A DNA stretch of 64,000 nt, taken from NCBI RefSeq assembly GCF_012349115.1, contig NZ_PQIG01000100.1, positions 204,914-268,913 of the forward strand. Reading direction: 5' to 3'. A program made the translations under genes and the position numbers. Each line of letters begins with the position of its first letter. Positions within the stretch are counted from its first letter, which is position 1. The notes beneath the pieces were generated by a model. It saw nothing but the letters and a program-made list of their open reading frames with translations. It was not told the origin of the DNA and did not search any database. Below are positions 1-17,139 of this stretch, in pieces. The stretch comes from Rhizobium ruizarguesonis (GTDB taxonomy: Bacteria; Pseudomonadota; Alphaproteobacteria; Rhizobiales; Rhizobiaceae).

Positions 1-804
1 GAGACGGGCAAGTGCGTTGACGGTTTCCCGCGTCTTTTGCCGAAGCCCCTTGCCCTCGGAGCCGAGCACCAGCGCCACTTTCTCGCCGGAGAAGGTGCCT
101 TCGAGCGGCGCTGGCCCTTCCGAATCGAGGCCGATGGTGGAGAAACCGAGCTTGTGTAATTCGCCGAGCGCATCGGCGAGATTGGTAACTTGTATATAAG
201 GTATCAGTTCCAGCGCGCCCGAGGCGGACTTGGCGAGCACGCCCGATTCGGTCGGGCTGTGTCGCTGCGTGGCAATGACCGCACCCGCGTTGAAGGCGAC
301 CGCCGAGCGCATGATCGCGCCGACATTGTGCGGATCGGTCACCTGGTCGAGGACGAGCAGGAGAGGGCTGTCCTTCAGCGCTTCGAGCCGGCGTACCGGA
401 AGTGGCCGTGTTTCCAACATCACGCCCTGATGGATCGCCTCCGGGCCGAGCACCTTGTCGATCTCCTGCGGCGAAACGATCTCGAAGGGAATGCCGAGCG
501 CCTCGACGTCGACTTCGAGCCGCGCGAGCGCGTTCTGCGTTACGAACAGCTTGATCTTCTTGCGCTCGGGATTGTCGAGCGCCGCGCGCACCGTATGCAG
601 GCCATAGAGATGCACCTGGTCGGGCGCAAGCGCCGGCGGCTTCCAGTCCTCACCGCCGCGCTTTCGCTTCTGCGGTTGAGGTGTCGGAATCTCCCCGCGT
701 TCGCGCTTGGCGTCGCGGTGGGCGCGCCGCAGAGTGGCGTAATGCGTATCCTTGGCGGATGGGTCTGTAGCGGTCTTGCCGCCGGATTTGTCGTCTTTGC
801 TCAT
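1..804 (-). CDS. rlmB: 23S rRNA 2'-O-ribose methyltransferase, SpoU/TrmH family (RlmB-like), 3' end cut by window
   Basis: The reverse strand encodes 268 residues running off the left edge, so the C-terminus is missing. After a basic, probably disordered N-terminus (residues 1-60) comes the L30e-like substrate-binding domain (about 64-135, beginning HLYGLHTVRAAL). The SPOUT catalytic domain follows, with motif 1 DPHNVGAIMRSA (157-168) and motif 2 LVLGSEGKGL (246-255). Family members transfer a methyl group from SAM to a ribose 2'-OH, in E. coli RlmB G2251 of 23S rRNA. The start at 804 is the only ATG before the conserved part. It is transcribed away from the tRNA-Tyr/Gly pair. A TrmH-type tRNA methylase is the alternative, but the N-terminal substrate domain favours RlmB. 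Confidence 0.9.
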   Translation of the reverse strand, partial: MSKDDKSGGKTATDPSAKDTHYATLRRAHRDAKRERGEIPTPQPQKRKRGGEDWKPPALAPDQVHLYGLHTVRAALDNPERKKIKLFVTQNALARLEVDVEALGIPFEIVSPQEIDKVLGPEAIHQGVMLETRPLPVRRLEALKDSPLLLVLDQVTDPHNVGAIMRSAVAFNAGAVIATQRHSPTESGVLAKSASGALELIPYIQVTNLADALGELHKLGFSTIGLDSEGPAPLEGTFSGEKVALVLGSEGKGLRQKTRETVNALARL

Positions 805-906
805 GCAGCTTTATAGCCATGGCGCTCGCTGCCGCATAGGCTTTCTTTCATATGCCGGCTTTCGGTGGTGAATGAAATTTTTCGTGTTTTTTCCGTTGTC
901 ATCGTG

Positions 907-936
907 TTGACAGACTGGAATGCTCCGGTCATATAC
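907..936 (+). promoter_or_regulatory. Candidate sigma-70 promoter for the tRNA-Tyr/tRNA-Gly transcript
   Basis: A perfect -35 hexamer TTGACA (907-912) is followed after 17-18 bases by CATATA/ATATAC (930-936), close to the rhizobial -10. It lies about 70 bases upstream of tRNA-Tyr and points toward it. This is motif reading only; no start-site data are available. Confidence 0.45.
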
Positions 937-1007
937 GCGGCGCAGACGACGGGCCGCAACGCTTCGAAGTCTGACGAACTTGGTCTTGCGATCCGGACGA
1001 AAAAACT

Positions 1008-1092
1008 GGAGAGATGCCCGAGTGGTTAAAGGGGACGGACTGTAAATCCGTTGGCTCAGCCTACGTTGGTTCAAATCCAACTCTCTCCACCA
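1008..1092 (+). tRNA. tRNA-Tyr: tRNA-Tyr(GTA)
   Basis: A complete class II cloverleaf with a long variable arm. The acceptor stem GGAGAGA (1008-1014) pairs with TCTCTCC (1082-1088), the anticodon loop carries GTA, the T-arm is GGTTCAAATCC, and CCA is genomically encoded (1090-1092). It lies 25 bases upstream of tRNA-Gly and is probably co-transcribed with it, as in the tRNA-tuf clusters of many proteobacteria. Confidence 0.97.
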
Positions 1093-1117
1093 TTCGTCAT
1101 CGGATCGGACCACCCGC

Positions 1118-1191
1118 GCGGGTATAGCTCAATGGTAGAGCAGCAGCCTTCCAAGCTGAATACGCGGGTTCGATTCCCGCTACCCGCTCCA
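1118..1191 (+). tRNA. tRNA-Gly: tRNA-Gly(TCC)
   Basis: The acceptor stem GCGGGTA (1118-1124) pairs with TACCCGC (1181-1187). The D-arm is AGCTCAATGGTAGAGC, the anticodon is TCC within CTTCCAA, the T-loop is GGTTCGATTCC, and CCA is encoded at 1189-1191. It sits between tRNA-Tyr and the first tuf gene, the order seen in the E. coli tyrU-glyT-tufB region. Confidence 0.97.
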
Positions 1192-1538
1192 GTTTCCGCT
1201 ACGCCACTTCATACGACCGCTGCAGCGATCGTCCCGAGATGTCTCCGGCGCTGGCGGAGAAGCTGACGATTGCGGTTATCGGCTGGCAGGGAAGGGCGCT
1301 CGACGCCGAACGTCTATGGCGCGTCTCAGGCGGTCGATGCGATTTTCTCTAAGATTTCAGCGATTTTCGAGGGGGCTTTGGCGAATCGCCTTGCAGGCGG
1401 CGAATTGTCTCCCATATGCGCTGTCAGGCCAAGTTTGGCGTCTGCAATTAAGTCTTGCGCAATGTCGCCGAAAGCCTTAAACGGCGGCACTAAACCGGTT
1501 CGCCGGGGCCACCATTTTCGTTCACAGGAAGCATTCAA
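1192..1538 (+). other. Spacer between tRNA-Gly and tuf, no gene seen
   Basis: This 347-base stretch contains no convincing reading frame. Short ORFs here lack a Shine-Dalgarno site and resemble no known protein. A weak TTGCAG (1391-1396) to ATATG pairing about 17 bases downstream is the best promoter candidate for tuf, but it is not persuasive. Transcription may also read through from the tRNA genes, as in the E. coli tRNA-tufB operon. Confidence 0.4.
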
Positions 1539-2714
<1,176 letters not shown>

Positions 2715-2743
2715 CTTTCGAGTTATCCGCAATTATGAAGACC

Positions 2744-2766
2744 CCGCTGGAAACAGCGGGGTTTTT
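2744..2766 (+). terminator. Rho-independent terminator of tuf copy 1
   Basis: The 7-bp GC stem CCCGCTG (2744-2750) pairs with CAGCGGG (2755-2761) around a GAAA tetraloop and is followed at once by TTTTT. It lies 30 bases after the tuf stop codon. Confidence 0.9.
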
Positions 2767-2916
2767 CATTTTGATGGCTTCCTGTAGGTTTAACAGGTGT
2801 TGTAAAAATATCGTTAAATTGGCCTGTCACAGTATTTTGTTCATCTCACGTTCAGAAACCGGTTTGTGATTGGGCCATTGTAGTCCAGACTCCTTCTTGC
2901 AAAGAGGAGAGCCCGG

Positions 2917-3051
2917 ATGATTCCAAAGGCCACATTCGCTGCGACGATATTCGCGATGTATGTTTTCACGATGTTTTTCATCGCTGCAATTCCGCAAGAA
3001 GTTGTTCAGTCTGCCGGAGTGCAGATTGGCGAGGTAAGTGTCGTCAAGTGA
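2917..3051 (+). CDS. Small hydrophobic protein of 44 residues, unknown function
   Basis: ATG at 2917 follows a good purine-rich site (AAAGAGGAGA, 2901-2910) and opens a 44-codon frame ending TGA at 3049-3051. It starts MIPKATFAATIFAMY. Residues about 5-25 form one hydrophobic segment, followed by a short polar tail (QEVVQSAGVQIGEVSVVK), so a single-pass membrane or exported peptide is likely. It lies in the gap between the tuf terminator and the epimerase gene, on the same strand. No family is recognised. The call rests on ribosome binding site quality and amphipathic layout; a chance ORF is possible. Confidence 0.5.
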   Translation: MIPKATFAATIFAMYVFTMFFIAAIPQEVVQSAGVQIGEVSVVK

Positions 3052-3222
3052 CGACCTTTGCCGAGCATCGCAGGGTTCTGCGATGATCGGAAATGATCGG
3101 CCAGGTGCTCCCGGATAGGATGCTCCTGGCGACGCGGGGGTGAACCCTTGCATGACGCTCGCTTGCTCTTCGCGCGGAAGCGTCTATCTATGCCTCCGAT
3201 TTCATGACGCGGAGGATATTCC

Positions 3223-4116
3223 ATGAAGAGACGTATTCTGTTCACGGGCGGTTCGGGCAAGGCAGGCCGCCATGCTGTGCCGTGGCTCGTCAGTGCCGGC
3301 TACGAGGTTCACAACCTCGATCTCGTTCCGCTGGATAGCCCCGGCGTCACCAATCTCATCGCCGACATCACCGATAGCGGTCAGGTGTTCAACGCGCTTT
3401 CGATGCATCGCGATTTTCCCGATCTCGATGCGGGCAGGGGCGTGCAGCCCTTCGACGCCGTCGTGCATTTCGCCGCCATCCCGCGCATCCTGATCAAGCC
3501 CGATAACGAAACCTTCCGCATCAACACGATGGGCACCTATAATGTCATCGAGGCGGCGGTGAAGCTCGGCATCAGGAAGATTATCGTCGCATCGAGCGAG
3601 ACGACTTATGGAGTCTGCTTTGCCGAAGGCCATCGCGATTTCCACCAGTTCCCGCTGGAGGAGGATTACGACGTCAATCCGATGGATTCCTACGGCCTTT
3701 CGAAGGTGGTCAACGAAAAGACGGCGCGCGCCTTTGCCGAACGTTCGGGCTTCGACATCTATGCGCTGCGCATCGGCAACGTCATCGAGCCTGACGAATA
3801 CGAGAAGTTCCCGACCTATTTCGCCCATCCCGAGATGCGCAAGCGCATCGCCTGGAGCTATATCGACGCCCGCGACCTCGGGCAGATCTGCCACCTCTGC
3901 ATCGAGAAGGACGGTCTCGGCTACCAGGTCTTCAATGCCGCCAACGACACCGTCTCGGCCAAAACGCCATCGATGGAGCTTGCGAGGCGATTCTTTCCGA
4001 ACGTGCCCTTCACCCGCGAGATCGGCGAATATGAGGGCCTGCTCTCCAACCGCAAGATCCGCGAGGTGCTGGGCTTTAAGGAGGAGCACGATTGGCGCAA
4101 GTACGTGAAGGCCTGA
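3223..4116 (+). CDS. NAD(P)-dependent sugar epimerase/dehydrogenase (extended SDR)
   Basis: A 297-residue extended short-chain dehydrogenase. The Rossmann motif GGSGKAG (GxxGxxG, residues 9-15) and the catalytic Tyr157-x3-Lys161 (SYGLSK) with upstream SSETTYG are all present, so it should be an active nucleotide-sugar or uronate-type oxidoreductase. Its size and N-terminal pattern resemble uronate dehydrogenases and uncharacterised NAD-dependent epimerases of rhizobia; the substrate cannot be read from sequence. The start at 3223 follows GGAGGATATTCC. It is a lone gene between tuf and tRNA-Trp, a position where many relatives have the tRNA next to tuf, so it looks like a lineage-specific insertion. 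Confidence 0.85.
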   Translation: MKRRILFTGGSGKAGRHAVPWLVSAGYEVHNLDLVPLDSPGVTNLIADITDSGQVFNALSMHRDFPDLDAGRGVQPFDAVVHFAAIPRILIKPDNETFRINTMGTYNVIEAAVKLGIRKIIVASSETTYGVCFAEGHRDFHQFPLEEDYDVNPMDSYGLSKVVNEKTARAFAERSGFDIYALRIGNVIEPDEYEKFPTYFAHPEMRKRIAWSYIDARDLGQICHLCIEKDGLGYQVFNAANDTVSAKTPSMELARRFFPNVPFTREIGEYEGLLSNRKIREVLGFKEEHDWRKYVKA

Positions 4117-4289
4117 ACGGATCGTGGTTATGCGATTGAATTGAAAGGCCGATCGTTCGCATATCAGGAGAATGGCTTTGAAAATCGAAAATCGTGCTTG
4201 CCAATCCCGTGTCGTCGTCTTAAAGGGAGCGCCATGCTTTTCAGCAGCGATTTGCGGGCCTTGGCTCAGGCGCTGAATGATCGGTATGA

Positions 4290-4365
<76 letters not shown>

Positions 4366-4560
4366 TTTTCCTGGATGCGGGACAGCGCGCACAAGCTCGC
4401 GGCATTTCCGGCCGGGGATTGATTGGTGGTAAGTAATTTCGTTAAACTTCGGTTTCCCTCTTGTGTATTCGGAAATCGGTGTTTATTTAGGGTTCAACAG
4501 ACACGCGGTGCGTGGGGCTGATAGTTTCAGCTTTACGCGCCGTAATTGCGTGGGCAGTCG

Positions 4561-4761
4561 ATGGCATCCAAATCCAATCCGTTTGCGTTTCTGCAGCAGG
4601 TTCGCTCCGAGACGTCCAAAGTTACATGGCCGTCGCGCCGCGAGACCATGATCTCGACGGTCATGGTGCTGGTGATGGTGGTTTTCGCCGCGCTGTTTTT
4701 CTTTGCCGCTGACCAGCTGATCGGCTGGGCTCTGAGCTTCGTGCTGAATACCGGCAACTGA
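4561..4761 (+). CDS. secE: Preprotein translocase subunit SecE
   Basis: A 66-residue single-span SecE, the small essential subunit that clamps SecY. Cytoplasmic residues 1-30 contain the conserved FLQQVRSETSKVTWPSRRET segment. One hydrophobic span (about 31-55) follows, with a short periplasmic tail. An in-frame TTG at 4546 would add five residues, but ATG at 4561 gives the family-typical MASKSNPFAF start. It lies 17 bases upstream of nusG, the near-universal secE-nusG pair. Confidence 0.97.
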   Translation: MASKSNPFAFLQQVRSETSKVTWPSRRETMISTVMVLVMVVFAALFFFAADQLIGWALSFVLNTGN

Positions 4762-4778
4762 TACGGGTGGAGATAAAA

Positions 4779-5309
4779 ATGGCGGCACGTTGGTACATCG
4801 TCCACGCGTATTCCAATTTTGAAAAGAAGGTGGCTGAAGACATCGAGAACAAGGCTCGCCAGAAGGGGCTTGAGCACCTGTTCGAGAAGATCCTCGTGCC
4901 GACTGAAAAGGTGGTGGAAGTGCGTCGCGGCCGCAAGGTCGATTCCGAGCGCAAGTTTTTCCCGGGCTATGTCATGGTTCGTGCCAATCTGACGGACGAA
5001 GCCTATCACCTGATCAAGAATACGCCGAAGGTCACAGGTTTCCTCGGCTCCGACAATAAGCCCGTTCCGATTCCGGATTATGAAGCCGAGCGCATTCTCG
5101 GCCAGGTCCAGGAAGGTGTCGAGCGGCCGAAGGCCTCCATTACCTTCGAGATCGGCGAGCAGGTCCGTGTTTCCGACGGCCCGTTCGCTTCGTTCAACGG
5201 CACGGTTCAGGATGTGGACGAAGAACGTTCGCGCCTGAAGGTGGAAGTGTCGATCTTCGGCCGCGCAACGCCGGTCGAGCTGGAATACGCTCAGGTCGAG
5301 AAGGTCTGA
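4779..5309 (+). CDS. nusG: Transcription termination/antitermination protein NusG
   Basis: A 176-residue NusG. The N-terminal NGN domain (from RWYIVHAYSNFEKKV to about residue 120, with FFPGYVMV) binds RNA polymerase. The C-terminal KOW domain (IGEQVRVSDGPFASFNGTV to the end) contacts Rho or S10. The start at 4779 is preceded by GGGTGGAGAT. An in-frame GTG at 4767 would add four residues and lacks a better site. It is co-directional with secE and followed by the rplK leader. Confidence 0.97.
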   Translation: MAARWYIVHAYSNFEKKVAEDIENKARQKGLEHLFEKILVPTEKVVEVRRGRKVDSERKFFPGYVMVRANLTDEAYHLIKNTPKVTGFLGSDNKPVPIPDYEAERILGQVQEGVERPKASITFEIGEQVRVSDGPFASFNGTVQDVDEERSRLKVEVSIFGRATPVELEYAQVEKV

Positions 5310-5347
5310 TTGGAGAAACTGGAGGCTGGCCCTTGTGGCCTGTTTCC

Positions 5348-5364
5348 TGCGGACCTTGTCCGCA
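5348..5364 (+). promoter_or_regulatory. Stem-loop in the nusG-rplK spacer
   Basis: TGCGGAC (5348-5354) and GTCCGCA (5358-5364) form a perfect 7-bp hairpin with a CTT loop in the 176-base leader of rplK. Leaders of L11-L1 operons carry L1 feedback sites in other bacteria. Whether this hairpin is one cannot be told from sequence alone. Confidence 0.4.
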
Positions 5365-5485
5365 CCCGCGTGGAAGGTGAGGGGTCTTAGCCGGACCTTA
5401 AGGATCCGCACCACGCAACCGCAGCCGCCGGAGAGATCCGGCATCACGGGCCGGGCAACCGGCCGTTCATGAAAGGCAGAGAGAT

Positions 5486-5917
5486 ATGGCTAAGAAAGTT
5501 GCAGGCCAGCTCAAGCTTCAGGTCAAGGCAGGATCGGCAAACCCGTCCCCGCCGATTGGTCCGGCGCTTGGTCAGCGTGGCATTAACATCATGGAATTCT
5601 GCAAGGCGTTCAATGCCGCCACGCAGGAAATGGAAAAGGGCATGCCGATCCCGGTCGTCATCACCTATTACCAGGACAAGTCCTTCACCTTCGCGATGAA
5701 GCAGCCGCCGGTCAGCTACTGGCTGAAGAAGGAAGCGAAGATCACATCCGGTTCCAAGACGCCCGGCAAGGGCGCTAAGGCCGGCTCCCTCACCAAGGCT
5801 CAGATCAAGTCGATCGCCGAAGCCAAGATGAAGGATCTGAACGCAGCGGATATCGAAGGTGCAATGGCGATGATCGAGGGCTCCGCCCGCGCCATGGGCC
5901 TGGAAGTGGTGGGTTAA
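5486..5917 (+). CDS. rplK: 50S ribosomal protein L11
   Basis: A 143-residue L11, the GTPase-centre protein that binds 23S helices 43/44. The N-terminal domain contains the flexible GSANPSPPIGPALGQRGIN loop, the target region of thiostrepton-type antibiotics. The C-terminal RNA-binding domain includes PGKGAKAGSLTKAQI. The start follows GGCAGAGAGAT. It lies four bases upstream of rplA, the standard L11-L1 pair. Confidence 0.98.
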   Translation: MAKKVAGQLKLQVKAGSANPSPPIGPALGQRGINIMEFCKAFNAATQEMEKGMPIPVVITYYQDKSFTFAMKQPPVSYWLKKEAKITSGSKTPGKGAKAGSLTKAQIKSIAEAKMKDLNAADIEGAMAMIEGSARAMGLEVVG

Positions 5918-5921
5918 GATC

Positions 5922-6623
5922 ATGGCTGGTAAGCGCACGCAGAAGATCAACGAAGGTGTTGATCCCACCAAGCTCTACGCTCTGACCCTGGCCATCGGCA
6001 TGGTCAAGGAACGGGCTGTCGCCAAGTTCGACGAAACCATCGAAGTCTCGATGAACCTCGGCGTCGACCCGCGCCATGCGGACCAGATGGTCCGCGGCGT
6101 CGTCAACCTGCCGAACGGCACGGGCCGTACGGTTCGCGTTGCCGTCTTCGCTCGTGGCGCCAAGGCTGACGAAGCCAAGGCCGCTGGTGCCGATATCGTC
6201 GGTGCCGAAGAGCTCGTCGAAATCGTCCAGGGCGGCAAGATCGAATTCGATCGCTGCATTGCCACCCCCGACATGATGCCGCTCGTCGGCCGTCTCGGTA
6301 AGGTTCTCGGCCCCCGCGGCATGATGCCGAACCCGAAGGTCGGCACCGTTACGATGGATGTCGCTGGAGCTGTCAAGGCTTCCAAGGGTGGCGCTGTCGA
6401 GTTCCGCGTCGAGAAGGCTGGCATTGTTCATGCCGGTATTGGCAAGGCCTCTTTCGAAGCCAAGGCCCTGGAAGAAAACATCCGCGCCTTTGCTGACGCC
6501 GTCATCAAGGCGAAGCCGGCTGGCGCCAAGGGTAACTACGTCAAGCGCGTAGCGATTTCCTCGACCATGGGTCCGGGCGTCAAGATCGAGCCCGGCTCGG
6601 TCACCGGAGCGCCGACCGCATAA
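5922..6623 (+). CDS. rplA: 50S ribosomal protein L1
   Basis: A 233-residue L1 with the canonical segments LPNGTGRTVRVAVFA, LGPRGMMPNPKVGTVT and FRVEKAGIVHAGIGKASF. L1 forms the mobile stalk at the E site and, as a free protein, represses L11-L1 operon translation in other bacteria. The start lies four bases after rplK stop, so translational coupling is likely. Confidence 0.98.
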   Translation: MAGKRTQKINEGVDPTKLYALTLAIGMVKERAVAKFDETIEVSMNLGVDPRHADQMVRGVVNLPNGTGRTVRVAVFARGAKADEAKAAGADIVGAEELVEIVQGGKIEFDRCIATPDMMPLVGRLGKVLGPRGMMPNPKVGTVTMDVAGAVKASKGGAVEFRVEKAGIVHAGIGKASFEAKALEENIRAFADAVIKAKPAGAKGNYVKRVAISSTMGPGVKIEPGSVTGAPTA

Positions 6624-6950
6624 GTTTATGCCGGGCTTTAAGTCCGGTGACTGAATTTCCGGCCTCGCAGGGGCCGGAATATTCCGGAGAAATCCGGAAT
6701 CCTGTCCGAGATTGCAGGTGGTTTTCCCTTAATCACTGTGCCTGCATGAGACGGGTAAGACCCGAATTGCATGAAGTTCGCTTCTAGGAACTCGGTTCGA
6801 GCCTTGGATGCCTTGTGCCTCTTTAGCCTTGATTGGCGCGAGAGCGCGGGGGGACAGGATCCTCAAGCGTCGCTTGGGATCTCGCATGATCCCAGGAGGC
6901 AAAAGGCAACCGGCGGGCCCATTTTCGGTCCCGCCAACTGGAGATAGGCA
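6624..6950 (+). promoter_or_regulatory. Structured leader of rplJL (candidate L10 leader)
   Basis: The 327-base gap between rplA and rplJ has no gene but is rich in pairing. GATCC/CAAGCG with CGCTTG/GGATC forms a hairpin near 6860-6885. GGCGGGCC (6912-6919) pairs with GG-T-CCCGCC (6927-6935) just before the rplJ ribosome binding site. In many bacteria this position holds the L10(L12)4-binding leader that represses rplJL. That role is inferred from position and structure. Confidence 0.55.
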
Positions 6951-7469
6951 GTGGAAAGAGCGGAAAAACGCGAATTCGTCACGGAACTGAACGAAGTCTT
7001 CAAGGCTTCGGGCTCAGTTGTCGTGGCCCACTATGCTGGTGCCACAGTCGCGCAGATGAACGATTTTCGTTCGAAGATGCGCGCAGCTGGCGGCACCGTC
7101 AAAGTCGCGAAGAACCGCCTGGCCAAGATTGCCCTTCAGGGTACGGAAGCGGAAGGGATGTCCAATCTCTTCAAGGGTCAGACGCTGATTGCATACAGCA
7201 CCGATCCGATAACCGCTCCGAAGGTCGTCATGGATTTCGCCAAGACCAATGACAAGATCATTGTTCTGGGCGGCGCCATGGGAACAACCACGCTCAACGC
7301 CGATGCAGTCAAGTCGCTTGCGACCCTGCCTTCGCTCGATGAGTTGCGTGCGAAGCTGCTGGGCATGATCCAGACACCGGCTACCCGCATCGCTGGGGTT
7401 GTTGCAGCACCGGCAAGCCAGCTTGCCCGCGTGTTTGCGGCCTACGCCAAGAAGGACGAAGCCGCGTAA
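6951..7469 (+). CDS. rplJ: 50S ribosomal protein L10
   Basis: A 172-residue L10, the base of the L7/L12 stalk. It starts with GTG at 6951 (MERAEKREFVTELNEVF) after AACTGGAGATAG. The N-terminal RNA-binding domain contains VVAHYAGATVAQM and KVAKNRLAKIAL. The C-terminal helix that docks L12 dimers ends ASQLARVFAAYAKK. It is followed by rplL after 58 bases. Confidence 0.97.
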   Translation: MERAEKREFVTELNEVFKASGSVVVAHYAGATVAQMNDFRSKMRAAGGTVKVAKNRLAKIALQGTEAEGMSNLFKGQTLIAYSTDPITAPKVVMDFAKTNDKIIVLGGAMGTTTLNADAVKSLATLPSLDELRAKLLGMIQTPATRIAGVVAAPASQLARVFAAYAKKDEAA

Positions 7470-7527
7470 GGCGGTTTTTCGCTGTTTATAATCAAACGGT
7501 TCGAACCGAACAAAAGGAACTAGTAAA

Positions 7528-7905
<378 letters not shown>

Positions 7906-7920
7906 TCCTAAACTGCTTTT

Positions 7921-7957
7921 GGGAGGCAGTATTTCTACTGCCTCCCATTTGCCGTTT
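7921..7957 (+). terminator. Attenuator-like hairpin after rplL
   Basis: A perfect 9-bp stem GGGAGGCAG (7921-7929) pairs with CTGCCTCCC (7938-7946), followed by ATTTGCCGTTTTT. The U-run is displaced by six bases, so partial termination between rplL and rpoB is more likely than full termination. E. coli has an attenuator at the same place. Confidence 0.7.
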
Positions 7958-7967
7958 TTCTGAACGA

Positions 7968-8005
7968 ATTACCCAAAAGCCGCGTCGAAACGGCTTTTGG
8001 GTAAT
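7968..8005 (+). promoter_or_regulatory. Perfect 15-bp inverted repeat in the rplL-rpoB spacer
   Basis: ATTACCCAAAAGCCG (7968-7982) and its exact complement CGGCTTTTGGGTAAT (7991-8005) enclose an 8-base loop. There is no U-tract, so this is not a simple terminator. Its length and position match the RNase III processing stem between rplL and rpoB in E. coli, which is the most likely role. Confidence 0.6.
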
Positions 8006-8168
8006 GGGTTCTTCAAAAGGATGGTCTCCCACCGAGGGCAGCACAGCAATCCGAGCTGAGCGTTTTCCGGGGTTGGACGAGATTGAACTACTCATTGATT
8101 GACGGGATCGACTGGCCATCGGTTCCCGTCCGTTGCAGGCCCGGGTGCAAGATTTTGAAGGAGCGACG

Positions 8169-12308
<4,140 letters not shown>

Positions 12309-12319
12309 GCACTTGATAG

Positions 12320-12347
12320 GGCGTGCGCTGCCAATGCGGCGCACGCC
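12320..12347 (+). promoter_or_regulatory. Hairpin in the rpoB-rpoC spacer
   Basis: GGCGTGCGC (12320-12328) pairs perfectly with GCGCACGCC (12339-12347) 11 bases after rpoB stop. No U-run follows, so it may stabilise the upstream mRNA end or act as a processing site rather than terminate. Confidence 0.5.
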
Positions 12348-12497
12348 GGTCCCACCGGGCGCCGTATCTATGTCGGCCCGGAAGGGAAGTTTCGCCGCAT
12401 CCAGCGGTTATTCTCGTTTAAGCGAGGGAGGCGGCTCCCGGGAATTGCCGCCGACCATCGCATTTTGAGGGCGCTTTAGCCCATGAAGGAGACAGGC

Positions 12498-16706
<4,209 letters not shown>

Positions 16707-16730
16707 TCCGCGGCTGAAGTCGACGAATTG

Positions 16731-16765
16731 AAAAACCGCCCGGAGCGATCCGGGCGGTTTTTGTT
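16731..16765 (+). terminator. Rho-independent terminator of rpoBC
   Basis: A 13-bp stem AAAAACCGCCCGG (16731-16743) pairs with CCGGGCGGTTTTT (16750-16762) around a six-base loop and runs into TTGTTTT. It lies 25 bases after rpoC stop and is the clearest terminator in the cluster. Confidence 0.93.
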
Positions 16766-16845
16766 TTATCGGCTCTGATTGGTCTGGCGGGGAGGGAGGC
16801 GCTGTGTCCGCTTATGCTGCTTGACAGCGTCAGCGGCGGCTCCCT

Positions 16846-17139
16846 TCAGTTGAACCGGATGATCGCGACTTCGCCTTCGACGGCGCCCTGGTAGGCAGAT
16901 GCGTGCGGCTCTTCGGCCGGGACCTCGGTCAGCATGCCGATCTGGTCGAGATCGGCCTCGATGAAGCCTTCCTCGGCAAGGGCGTTCAAGGCCTCGCGGA
17001 CAGCAGTGTCGTCGTCAGGCGCCTTCAGCATGATGTGCAGGTCGATGCCTTCGCTGGCGTCGGACTCGTAGCCCTTGCCGATGATGATGAAGATCATCGG
17101 GCCGTCGAAATTATTGTCGTTATCAGGTGTCGTGATCAT
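16846..17139 (-). CDS. Conserved-looking 97-residue protein of unknown function at the rpoC-rpsL seam
   Basis: Reverse-strand gene read from ATG at 17139 (MITTPDNDNNFDGPMIFIII), which has AAGGACAG upstream. A longer frame from 17235 adds a basic, low-complexity stretch without a good start. The protein is acidic and predicted soluble, with a beta strand MIFIIIGKGYES and an alternating helix/strand pattern (APDDDTAVREALNALAEEGF). This would suit a small alpha-beta domain with a ferredoxin-like feel. No family is recognised with confidence. It is convergent with rpoC and divergent from rpsL, splitting two giant plus-strand operons. Confidence 0.7.
   Translation of the reverse strand: MITTPDNDNNFDGPMIFIIIGKGYESDASEGIDLHIMLKAPDDDTAVREALNALAEEGFIEADLDQIGMLTEVPAEEPHASAYQGAVEGEVAIIRFN

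Noticed and set aside
190..816. Plus-strand frame opposite rlmB
   Set aside because: The reverse strand gives clear SpoU motifs, while this frame has arginine-rich low-complexity sequence.
1051..1266. Plus-strand frame over the tRNA genes
   Set aside because: It covers tRNA-Tyr and tRNA-Gly, whose cloverleaves are complete.
1391..1419. Possible tuf copy 1 promoter TTGCAG/ATATG
   Set aside because: Both elements match the consensus poorly and a read-through from tRNA genes is possible. Mentioned only in the spacer entry.
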